From positions 92,398 through 156,397 of the forward strand of contig WNNJ02002391.1 in the NCBI GenBank assembly GCA_012934845.2: 64,000 nucleotides of DNA. The letters run 5' to 3'. Below the pieces are notes generated by a model that made no database searches, was not told where the DNA came from, and was given only the letters and a program-made list of their open reading frames with translations. Positions 10,601 through 18,150 of the stretch are shown here, in pieces. The first letter of the stretch is position 1. The number at the start of each line of letters is the position of its first letter. The position numbers were made by a program, and so were the translations under genes. Origin of the DNA: Pomphorhynchus laevis (taxonomy: Eukaryota > Acanthocephala > Palaeacanthocephala > Echinorhynchida > Pomphorhynchidae).

Positions 10601-12702
10601 TCCTGTTATCCTATTCTCCGCGATATTCGTCACATTCGAAAAATCACCAATTTTTCCATTTCTTATACTCTAATGTCTAACTCACGCTACCACGTCTTGA
10701 CTAGTGCATCTAACTTTTATTTAAAGCCCCATCTTGTGTTACTGCTCATTTGTATCGCTTTCTTAGCACTGCATTTCACATACTTTTCGACGCCAGCGTT
10801 TTGATCCCATCTACAATGAACTTATCAACCTTCATTGGCTCAATGTACATAATCGAATTTTATATTACTCTGTCGTAATATAAACTTACTTTACGTTTAT
10901 TTTATTACCCCCTCAATATCTTCATCTAAAATTGCATTGTGCTGAATATTCGTCCTCCAGATCACTCTGCTCAAACACTCGGTTTCTGCTACACATTCCT
11001 TATTATCATTCGAATTTTGGCCTGCGTTCCTTTCTCATTTCTGTGCCTCTCATTTTGGAATTATATTCCCCTTAAACTTTGTTGCCAGTCTAATCTCACT
11101 ACCTTTAAATTCATGCTTAGCACCGTTTTACTGAGTAACCAGACTTTGCAGCTAAGCTAGCAATGAGATCCAAATTCTTCATAGTTCCAACGTCGGCTAC
11201 GTGGTGTGGACTTCAGACACATAATTTTTTATTTTTTGTTTATATCAGTGGACTTGTAAGCCATCAAAGTTCTTTAACAGTACCGAATATGGGTTTACCA
11301 CTTTCACACATATGCATTTTAGTGCCCCGCAAATACAATGATGATGTGGATAAAAAAGCCATACTTAAATTTCACTCTTTATGAGTTACTAATCTATAGT
11401 AGCACCCATTACCTTGCTCAGATATTCTATCTGGTTATAAACTTATAATTACCTTATTATTATGAACTATAATTACCTATATTTAATTAATATATTTCAT
11501 TAATTTCATTGTATATTATTAAGTTGCATTAAAATAAACTTGCGTTTTTAATTTACAATGTATGTAATTAATATTTTACTTAATATTAATCCACCAACAC
11601 CAGAAAAGCCATAGGAATGAAAATTCCTTTCAATCAGGGTAATCCTTTCTTTGTATTTGGCCATTTTACGCTTTTCGTGATATGCATGTATTGACTTGGG
11701 GTTTCATCGTAGATACTGTACTGCTAGACGATTATAAATGCAAACTTCTAAGGCCACACTAGATTACCTCCAACTAAACCAGCATAATTGTTAATACAGC
11801 AGACGTAGACGAGTCATGTGATATATGTAATTAATATATGTAATTATAGCTAGATGTAATTAATTAATATATTTTATTAATTTCGTTGTATCTAATTAAT
11901 TTGTATTGTAATTAACTTATGTTATTAATTTACATTGTATGTAATTAATATTATATATAATGTATAAACAATTTATAAATTCTATACTAATGAAATAACT
12001 ATTGATTCCATTTGATTGTAAATAAAAACTGAATGAAAATAAATTGTAAGATAAATTGTAATTATTAATGTATTATTATTTATTAATATATATTTTACAC
12101 TATAACCTCAGTAGATAGAAAATGTGTACATTTGTCAATTAAAATTTTGAAATTTAATATATACAGAACATAATAATTTTAATATTATGATATTAAATAA
12201 TATTAATTTTATATTAATATTATTATTTAATATTTCAATATTTTTATTTAATATTAGGAAAACCAGCATCTATTTAATCCTCATCATAAAATTATATGTT
12301 TATTAAAAGAATGACAAGCTTTCCATTCGTAACGAAAACAGCAGCATCGCCAGTAACGGAATTCGTCTTCTGCCAGAGTTGGAGGACGATATAAAATACG
12401 CAGCAAGAATGTTCTATGACTCTAAGCATCAAAAATCACCACAAGTAAATCTAAAGACAAAAATCGCTTGCACATTTAATTCGTTTGGTGATATTCCGAC
12501 AATGCCAGAGAAAAAACGAAGACTTGTAACAAGCCAGTTAAAAGCTGGTGACGAAACAATTTCATTATTCAATAAGAATACACCATCACATGGTATTGTT
12601 AAGTTTCAAGCAACGGAAAGGCCATCACCGCCAATTATAAGACATTCTATTGTGTCATATTCATCTGACGATAGCGATAAATCATCAACAGTATCAAGCT
12701 AA
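1622..12702 (+). CDS. YJU2B: YJU2B/CCDC130-like splicing factor (CWC16 family), split gene
   Basis: Spliced exons give a CWC16/DUF572 protein. It starts GERKGQNKYYPPDFD, then has ARKLDRGILIIRFEMPF, a zinc-site pair (CEKC, then CHLC), IGMGVRYNAEKSKVGMYYTT, SGARREELRWDAKDNEQIVP, and a block RLEHDQMRWKDDYKLN matching the conserved WKDD region. Yju2 acts at the first step of splicing; YJU2B is its less-studied paralogue and is expected in the nucleus. Proposed exons are 1622-1624, 2274-2410, 3617-3791, 3847-3931, 9388-9560, 11323-11384 and 12310-12702. All junctions up to 9560 are GT-AG and in phase. The model is weaker after that: a short exon seems missing between 9560 and 11323, and the 11323 exon reaches TGA. 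Introns contain a PLE and LINE pieces. Confidence 0.85.
2274..2410 (+). CDS. YJU2B: YJU2B exon 2
   Basis: The acceptor tttag ends at 2273 and the donor GTTTGC starts at 2411. The exon encodes GERKGQNKYYPPDFDW through to RGILII and the first two bases of an Arg codon (phase 2). It holds the N-terminal signature of the CWC16 family, including YHGTHALRERARK. Confidence 0.88.
3617..3791 (+). CDS. YJU2B: YJU2B exon 3 (zinc-binding region)
   Basis: The acceptor ctgtag ends at 3616. The exon completes the split Arg codon and encodes FEMPFNIWCEKCDNH, then IGMGVRYNAEK, MYYTTPLWRFRMKCHLCDNH and EIDSDPK. The two CxxC pairs (CEKC and CHLC) are the expected zinc ligands. It ends at a codon boundary with donor GTAGTG at 3792. 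Reading on through that donor gives peptide unlike the family, which supports the splice. Confidence 0.9.
3847..3931 (+). CDS. YJU2B: YJU2B exon 4
   Basis: The acceptor attag ends at 3846, so the preceding intron is only 55 bp (3792-3846). The exon encodes NFTYVIKSGARREELRW, then DAKDNEQIVPD. Joined to exon 3 it reads SDPK-NFTYVIKSG, aligning with human DPANCDYVIVSG as remembered. It ends in phase 1 with the strong donor GTAAGT at 3932. Confidence 0.88.
4200..5210 (-). pseudogene. Cys-cluster reverse-transcriptase element, N-terminal fragment
   Basis: Minus-strand reading gives, in order, a charged segment (TDSPDLTAIEIVTQ), a Cys-rich cluster (RGKPRNYPRCCGCNGQNA, KCAKAGRHCSDCSAPNCC), LTMAIVRDKLHNS, and near 4300 VSVLERKLRELIQEATELE. 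This order matches, from memory, the N-terminal part of a poorly classified invertebrate retroelement polyprotein whose RT carries a GG-L-AL-K-DGG-RPIAVG motif. The frame is interrupted several times and the RT itself is absent here. A middle piece of the same type lies at 40160-42140 and a C-terminal piece at 7930-8375. A host zinc-binding gene is possible but less likely given the interruptions. Confidence 0.4.
5430..7180 (+). mobile_element. Penelope-like element, most complete copy
   Basis: An AT-rich leader with traces of the region before the RT is followed by RT blocks at 5797-6246 and 6310-6744, then a 3' segment with gcagttcctcctgatgacct at about 6891-6910. The 3' segment (about 6780-7180) recurs near 12980-13192, 13800-14254 and 61743-61970, which marks it as the terminal repeat (pLTR) region. 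No GIY-YIG endonuclease follows the RT. The copy is old and broken. Confidence 0.65.
5797..6744 (+). pseudogene. PLE reverse transcriptase, two ORF blocks
   Basis: The first block (5797-6246) has the PLE palm motif YDFSTLYTNLDL and a following MGGNSSPIIADLF. The second (6310-6744) has the catalytic YIDDI followed by YLDMNIKL, HKHSCIPYNIKYN, LRIAIICND and a C-terminal GYNKNTIKRKI. The histidine-serine-cysteine-proline stretch and the terminal GY-I pattern are typical of PLE RT thumbs. PLE RTs are related to telomerase. Upstream codons near 5540 resemble the DKxGNNFVL segment that precedes PLE RTs. The copy is broken. Confidence 0.65.
7930..8375 (+). pseudogene. Cys-cluster RT element, C-terminal remnant
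   Basis: Reading from about 8091 gives RIYKDRVEAARCTFSAAGVE, then TFGGLNDEGN, and later RRIRGNAKAILAALDQLP. The pair 'VETFGG' and 'RGNA' about 60 residues apart is typical of the C-terminus of the invertebrate RT family whose N-terminal and middle pieces lie at 4200-5210 and 40160-42140. The fragment is more GC-rich than its surroundings and is interrupted by stops. The upstream part (7930-8090) is probably the same element but is not recognisable. Confidence 0.35.
9388..9560 (+). CDS. YJU2B: YJU2B exon 5
   Basis: The acceptor gctatag ends at 9387. The exon completes a Ser codon and encodes EGDKQLMAVNPMYKVQHKIQ, then DEKKASVGLPDLDRLEHDQM, RWKDDYKLNCVLRDKFR. The WKDD-N-LR-FR pattern is conserved in YJU2B (human WKDDFALNSMLRRRFR). 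It ends at a codon boundary with donor GTATGT at 9561. Confidence 0.85.
9837..11258 (+). mobile_element. L2-like LINE, 5'-truncated fragment in the YJU2B intron
   Basis: Broken frames give an RT fragment: ISKLFERLISRQVMSYIN, TSLTISLDLSSNFDIVD (palm A region), a decayed YxDD region near 10303 (FMQYTYDILIYSSAPN), and a C-terminal WNYIPL block near 11060. The downstream end, cagtggacttgtaag, matches the 3' terminal hairpin sequence of the LINE fragment at 17681-17697. The element starts inside the RT, so it is 5' truncated, and it ends only about 65 bp before the next proposed YJU2B exon. Confidence 0.6.
11323..11384 (+). CDS. YJU2B: YJU2B exon, uncertain 3' end
   Basis: After the acceptor gcattttag (AG at 11321-11322) the reading is (x)PRKYNDDVDKKAILKFHSL, matching the family block VPETEDDRKLAALLKFHTL as remembered. 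The exon is in phase 1, whereas the exon ending at 9560 leaves phase 0, so one short exon (about 20 residues in relatives) is missing from this model. The only nearby donor (GTTACT at 11385) follows an in-frame TGA at 11382-11384. Confidence 0.55.
11385..12309. other. AT-rich stretch with a diverged direct repeat
   Basis: About 120 bp at 11463-11585 recurs at about 11840-11960: both run from attaattaatatatt through a C/T variable stretch to aatttacattgtatgtaattaatatt. The roughly 250 bp between them looks less AT-rich and is unrecognised. It may be a small non-autonomous insertion between direct repeats. Confidence 0.35.
12310..12702 (+). CDS. YJU2B: YJU2B last exon (C-terminal tail)
   Basis: The frame opens after aaaag at 12309 and reads NDKLSIRNENSSIASNGIRL, then LPELEDDIKYAARMFYDS, and ends with a Ser/Asp-rich tail (VSYSSDDSDKSSTVSS) before TAA at 12700-12702. 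YJU2B proteins end in a low-complexity acidic Ser-rich tail, and this ORF continues the sense and spacing of the gene. The C-terminal region is poorly conserved, so membership rests mainly on position, strand and tail composition. Confidence 0.55.
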   Translation, partial: NDKLSIRNENSSIASNGIRLLPELEDDIKYAARMFYDSKHQKSPQVNLKTKIACTFNSFGDIPTMPEKKRRLVTSQLKAGDETISLFNKNTPSHGIVKFQATERPSPPIIRHSIVSYSSDDSDKSSTVSS

Positions 12703-12979
12703 ACATTAATAGAAAATTAATTATATTTGGCATGATTAATATGGCTCTATTTTTAATATTAAAATTAACATGATTATCATTTTTTTTAAATTAACATGTT
12801 TATATTTTTAATATTTTTAATTATTTAAGAATATAATTATAAAATATTGAAAAATTAAAAATACCAACTTATTTCTTTATCATTTTATTAATTTAAAAAC
12901 GAAGAAAGTGAGCAAAAGTGAGTTTATTCAAAACTCTCTTTTATTTTTTTGGAGAATTAATACTGAAATAGTGTTTTAT
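12703..12979. other. Region downstream of YJU2B
   Basis: AT-rich. It probably carries the YJU2B 3' UTR, but no clear polyadenylation signal was picked out. Confidence 0.3.
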
Positions 12980-13192
12980 AAAAAATAGTGTTAATTTTGA
13001 TTTATGCTAAATCAAAATTTAATAATTAAATAATAAATAATATAAATATGTTATAAGATTTTTTATAATTTATATCAAGTTAAAATAAAAAATTAAAATT
13101 TAAAATAAAACGTCATTTTTATGAATTGACTAATAAATAACAGACGTTGTATCAGAATAAGGATTAGAGGTCATCAGGAGGAACTGCTATGT
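12980..13192 (-). repeat. PLE terminal-repeat copy
   Basis: On the minus strand it carries gcagttcctcctgatgacct and ctaatccttattctgatac, followed by gttatttattagtcaattc, and matches the 3' segments of the PLE copies at 6890-7130 and 13800-14040. It lies 600 bp from the next PLE end in the same orientation, so it may be a second terminal repeat of the same insertion. Confidence 0.6.
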
Positions 13193-13799
13193 TAATTAAA
13201 ATATTAATTAAAATGTTAATTAAAAATTAACATTTTTAATTTCGTGTGTAAATAGCAACTTCAAAGATGTTCTAGCAATTAAAAACGTTCAATTTGAAAT
13301 GTTATAGCAATTAACGTTTTACGACAAGTATGATAGAACCCATAAAGTTAGATCGATTGCTTACATAAAATGTTTCAATTCGTAATATATTTGAATGATT
13401 TTAAACTAAATTTGTGTTTGTTTAATTCATATTAATTGAATAAATAAATCAAGAATTGATAAATATAATCTCGAGTGAATCAAATTTACTGCTTTTACTA
13501 CAAAATTCATTGATTATGCATATTCAATATATTATAAATAATTTTATATAAAATTGTGTTCGTTGTATTATACATAAATAGTTATTGTTAAATTATTAGG
13601 CGCTATATATATAAATTTATCGTAATAATAATCATTAGTATAGAAATAGTTTAGTTTTTAAATTTAAAAACCTGGTTTAATAATTAAAGAAGACCTAAAT
13701 ATTTTAAATTTTTAATATCAAAATTTTAAAATATAAAAAAATATAAATTGTATATTCAGATAAATATGATGATTAGAAACAACGATTTAAATTTAGGTT
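13193..13799. other. AT-rich stretch between PLE ends
   Basis: No ORF or recognised repeat apart from low-complexity A/T. Confidence 0.35.
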
Positions 13800-14246
13800 C
13801 TTTAATCAGATCAGCTAACTGAGTGTACGTATTGAATATAATTATAAAATAAACAAAACATAATAATGCTAAATCAAAGTTTAATAATTAAATAATAAAA
13901 TAAATAATTGTTTTTAGATTTTTTATAATTTATATAAAGTTAAAATTAAAATTTAAAATAAACGTCATTTTTATAAATTACTAATAAATAACAGACGATG
14001 TATAAGAATAAGGATTAGAGGTCATCAGGATGAACTGCTACGCTATCAGGTTTCGGACACTAATTCCTCGACCCGACATAGTAGCGGGGCCAAATACATG
14101 CTAAGAACGTATTTCCTCTGATTAAATTTGATTATATAATATCTTATTCTAATATAAATTATATTATTTATTATCCATCAATAAAAATTTTCCGCTAATT
14201 ATTTTAAATTTATTTTTAATATTATTGTGTTGATTTATATATTTTA

Positions 14247-14254
14247 CTATTTTC
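14247..14254. repeat. Merlin-1 target-site duplication, left
   Basis: CTATTTTC directly abuts the left end and is repeated at 16360-16367. Merlin elements make 8-9 bp duplications. The uninterrupted PLE end at the start of the window (tactattttctgtttgatgg) shows the empty site. Confidence 0.85.
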
Positions 14255-14724
14255 GGATCTTTTTCGTTATACTGACTTTGTCGTAGCAAAATAAGAATGT
14301 GCTAAAATAGCGGAATTGTAAGTACTCTTTCAACTGACAATTTTTTTTGGGAGAAACAAGCACAAATTTAAATATTTAAATTTAAAAAAAATAAATATTT
14401 AATTTTTTTAAATTTTAAGCTAATTGAAGTCGGGGTATGACTTTTAAATATATTTGTATTATTTGCATGAATTTCCGGTTTAATTGCTATCATTGTAAAG
14501 TTTTCCAATAAATGCATGAAAAATTATTCAACTTTCTTCATTTTTTCGAAAAATGATTTGAATTTGAAAAATCTCAAAAATTTCAAATATAAACATACAA
14601 TTTTTATTGCAGTACTGCAATCTGCATATTTAAAATGATCTATAATCCAAAGCTTTTGTAATTTGAGATTTACCACATAAAGTTATTGAACATTTAATTT
14701 CAAAAAAAGTAATTTTTAAAATTC
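14255..14724. repeat. Merlin-1 left terminal inverted repeat
   Basis: Pairs with 15891-16359. The outer part shares GGATCTTTT and CTTTGTC with Merlin-2, suggesting the transposase-binding part is the outer 100 bp or so. The remainder is AT-rich and specific to this copy. Confidence 0.85.
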
Positions 14725-14741
14725 TTAGAAGATTTGATCGA

Positions 14742-15679
14742 TCAATCTAACATTCTAACATTTTTAAGGCATTGCAAAATAGCATCAAAACTGTTGTCGT
14801 TTCGGTGCCTTCTACGCCAAATAAATTCCACAAGATATGAGTCTATCATGGATCGATGTGTACCCCATCGTCGTCTATTTCCAGATTTTAGATGGTTCCA
14901 TGTCGACTCTATCTGTTGCGTGTGGATACCATTTGAAGTCACAAATTCAACAGAATGATTGACAGTCCTGTGCTGAAAGCTGTATCCTTCCAAGCTTTGC
15001 ACGCCACAATAACCTTTCCAAAGATCTGAATGGATTATTGAGCCTGGCAGAATGCATTGCTTAATACAAGCATTTAGTATTTCGGCGTTTCGTTGATCCA
15101 CTACAAAAAGAAAAACCTCCGAGGACTCTTTGCAGACGCCACCAAACACCCATTGTTGAGGTAAAACGCGTCCCCTATTGTATTTGCGGCGTGCAAATAA
15201 AGTTTCGTAGATTTCAACGACCATTTCCTTACCTCCTATTTTGGTAGGATTGCACAAAATCTCAGTCGCACAGGCCTCACGCATGTAATTATTATAATCG
15301 ACAGCTGTATTATGATCGATATCCAATTTCTCTTCACAGAATTGAACTGTCGTCAATTGTTTCGACCAACAATATATAAATACGATTGTTTTGGATAGGG
15401 ATAATCGTGCTCCTTCAAACCAAGTCCCTTCACGAACTGATGGCGAAACATTGCACTGCGATTTTTGGCTTCGCCAGTATATAGTCTCCTCGATTACTTA
15501 GTTTCATCGAATGCTTGCGACGACATATTTTTTTTCTAAAATATCTTTAGAATATATGTTATCAATATAACGTTTGACATACCTTTTGGAATAAGTTTAC
15601 GAGTCTGCAAGAATTTTGCCGCATCCATTTCCGTAGTAATATTACTGCGTAACCAGTTTAGGTTTATATTACTAGACAT
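14742..15679 (-). pseudogene. Merlin-1 transposase (IS1016/IS1595-type DDE), damaged
   Basis: Exon 1 (15679-15583) starts MSSNINLNWLRSN and ends at a GTATGT donor; an apparent 47-bp intron (15582-15536, ending ttttag) precedes exon 2. Exon 2 encodes CRRKHSMKLSNRG, then YWRSQKSQCNVSPSVREGTW, and the DDE core: VEIYETLFARRKYNRGR, IIHSDLWKGYCG, QIESTWNHLK. The first catalytic Asp of the family motif EIDET is Tyr here (EIYET), while Merlin-2 keeps Asp. There is a frame change between GD-Y-I and YWRS near 15490, and the A-run at the exon 2 start does not keep phase. The longest open part is 14742-15480. Family members catalyse cut-and-paste transposition in the nucleus; this copy should be inactive. 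Confidence 0.85.
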
Positions 15680-15890
15680 CTGCTAATATTTGCGAATTTA
15701 CAAAATAATATGTTCACAGAGATTAAGAGATTATAACAAAGAGGTATTAAAACTTTTGAACATCTACAAAGTTTGATAGAAAAATCGATTACACGTACTT
15801 ACCATATCACTTGGGAGGAATAGGGTATATCAAATGGAGATTAAAGATTGTATTATATGTGTGATAAAACAATGTTGGGAAGATGAATGA

Positions 15891-16359
15891 GAATTTTAAA
15901 AATTACTGTTTTTGAAATTAAATGTTCAATAACTTTATGTGGAAAATCTCAAATTACAAAAGCTTTGGATTATAGATCATTTTAAATATGCAGATTGCAG
16001 TACTGCAATAAAAATTGTATGTTTATATTTGAAATTTTTGAGATTTTTCAAATTCAAATCATTTTTCGAAAAAATGAAGAAAGTTGAATAATTTTTCATG
16101 CATTTATTGGAAAACTTTACAATGATAGCAATTAAACCGGAAATTCATGCAAATAATACAAATATATTTAAAAGTCATACCCCGACTTCAATTAGCTTAA
16201 AATTTAAAAAATTAAATATTTATTTTTTTTAAATTTAAATATTTAAATTTGTGCTTGTTTCTCCCAAAAAAAATTGTAAGTTGAAAGAGTACTTACAATT
16301 CTGCTATTTTAGCGCATTCTTATTTTGCTACGACAAAGTCAATATAACGGAAAAGATCC
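15891..16359. repeat. Merlin-1 right terminal inverted repeat
   Basis: Reverse complement of 14255-14724 with scattered differences (for example CGGAATTGT against CAGAATTGT). Confidence 0.85.
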
Positions 16360-16367
16360 CTATTTTC
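16360..16367. repeat. Merlin-1 target-site duplication, right
   Basis: CTATTTTC, the same as 14247-14254; PLE sequence resumes immediately after it. Confidence 0.85.
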
Positions 16368-16705
16368 TGCTTGATGTTATTTTTATAGTAACCTAGTTTA
16401 AAATATGTATCTATTAAATTATTTAAATGATTTTGAAGAAAGCCAATATCATTACATATTGTTGCAATTCTTAAAATTTCATTATTTAATGTATTATATT
16501 TTATATTATATGGTATGCATGAATGCTCATGCAAAAATATGTTTCTTGTAAATTTAAATATGTCATCTTTACGATATAAATTAATAGTAGTTTTACTTAA
16601 TCTTAATTTAATGTTCATATCTAGATATACACCTTCTTTATCATTAATATTGGCTTTATTAAGAATAAGGATACATGGATAAATTTGTTCGTTTATTGTA
16701 AAAAG

Positions 16706-17740
16706 GAAATATAAATGTAGTCATGTGATCTACAATGCTCCGTATTAGGCCCTTTGATTTTCTCTTTTTATCTCATTAATTTGTCTTCTATTTCTCATAC
16801 ATTTAACTTCCATGTTATGCAATATACTGAGGACATTCTCATCTATTCTCATGCACCTGTTTATCGTATTCACGATCTTAGTGTTTCCGCTTCGGACTGT
16901 CTTGTCTCAATTTCCAATCATCTTTCTTCCCTTCGCCTTTCTCTGAATCCTGATAAATCCAAAATTGTGTGGATCCTACCTCGACGCTTCGACTTAGAAC
17001 TTCCCTCCGTATCATTAAATTCTACAATTCTCCCTATCGTTGACAATCTCGTTTTCTAAGCTTCCATTTCGACAACCGACTTTCATTTAAATCTTTTGTT
17101 AGAGATAAAGCACGCTCATCTAACTTGATTCTTCCCAATCTCCTTCAAATTAATAGATTGACTGATTTCCCTTGTATGACTCTCATATCTTCTCGCATTT
17201 TCTTAAGACTTGATTACTATCTAAGTATATTTTCCAACTCACCTAACTCCACTCTTCTTCCCCTACAACGCATCGCCAACGCAGCCGTCCGAATTCTCCT
17301 CCGTCGTTTTGATCATACATCCCACCATCTTGATTCTCTCTATTTACCTACCATTTTTTGTCGTGTTCAAATTCATCTTCTATTCATTGTTTTCTTCATT
17401 GTAACTTTTCATACTCCTTCATTTCTAAACCTTCCTTTTCGCAATAATTCTCGTCAAGTTTACTTTTCCTTGCGTTCCTGTAATTTCCTTATTTTACATG
17501 TCCCAAACTACTCTACCTCTGTTGGCTTCCGCTCCTTCTTGGTGGCTTCGCCTTTATCGTGGAACCATGTTTATTCATATGCGTCGATCAACCTCATTAT
17601 CATGCTTAAAAAGCTAAATCCGATCCCTTTTAAACAATCAATTTAACTAATTTATCTGACTTTTGCTGTTTTTTGTTAATCAGTGGACTTGTAAGGCAAG
17701 TCCACTGGCAGGCATTTGCCACTTTAAATAAATTATTAAA
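16706..17740 (+). mobile_element. L2-like LINE, 5'-truncated copy with terminal hairpin
   Basis: Frames give CSVLGPLIFSFYLINL, MQYTEDILIYSHAPVYRIHD (YADD region), SLRLSLNPDKSKIVWILP, then the C-terminal part (17125-17646) with SRIFLRLDYYLSIFSNSPNS and LLPLQRIANAAVRILLRRFD. It ends with a hairpin at 17682-17706 (stem agtggacttg with caagtccact) and catttgccactttaaataaa. The TTAAATAAA-type tail is shared with other L2-like copies here. Several frame breaks are present. Confidence 0.65.
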
Positions 17741-18150
17741 AGTTTTTTTTGCATACGAAGACAAACTTATTACTAGCTTTATCAATAGTTGTTATTATAT
17801 AGTCATCCTTTAATTTAGTAAGTTCTGTATACATATCTTTATTAATTTCATATTTTCTTATTTAAGTTTATTATTTTTTAAACCAGTATAAATTTAGATT
17901 ACCCTTTAATATTTCTTGGTGATTTAATTACTTTAAGTATTATATATAAAGTAGTTTTTATGTACATTTAAAAACACTACATAAACCTAGGTCTTATTGA
18001 ATTTTTAATTTTGGATTCTTTTTTCAATATTGAACAGTTACTTGTAATTGCTTTTAAACTCAAATTACTGCGTTTGTTGCGTTTAGACTTTAATAAAGCT
18101 TTTTGCATAATTGTTGGTTATTTTCGTTCTTTTTTATTTTAACATAATCC

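Larger units (their letters stand above)
14255..16359 (-). mobile_element. Merlin DNA transposon, copy 1, with about 470-bp inverted ends
   Basis: The ends start GGATCTTTTTCGTTATACTG (left) and the reverse complement of GGATCTTTTCCGTTATATTG (right). Terminal inverted repeats run 14255-14724 and 15891-16359, about 470 bp each and nearly identical. The body holds one transposase gene on the minus strand. The 8-bp duplication CTATTTTC flanks it (14247-14254, 16360-16367). The high similarity of the arms implies a fairly young insertion, although the transposase is already damaged. Confidence 0.9.
13800..18150 (-). mobile_element. Old PLE copy, interrupted by Merlin-1 and a LINE
   Basis: PLE pieces on the minus strand lie at 13800-14254 (3' terminal repeat and 3' segment), 16368-16705 (RT C-terminal block, including FKFTRNIFLHEHSCIPYNIK), and 17741-17870 plus 17930-18150 (segments upstream of the RT, out of order). 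The Merlin transposon at 14255-16359 sits inside it with an 8-bp target duplication, and an L2-like LINE fragment lies at 16706-17740. The PLE is therefore the oldest layer. It is broken, with the middle of the RT missing. Confidence 0.6.

Noticed and set aside
11382-11384. TGA in YJU2B read as selenocysteine because a tRNA-Sec gene is nearby
   Set aside because: YJU2B is not a selenoprotein family, no SECIS-like element was seen, and linkage to the tRNA gene has no bearing on recoding.
12379-12702. Last YJU2B exon as an independent gene
   Set aside because: It has no ATG at its start, the frame is open upstream to an acceptor-like AG, and its Ser/Asp-rich tail fits the C-terminus of YJU2B-type proteins.
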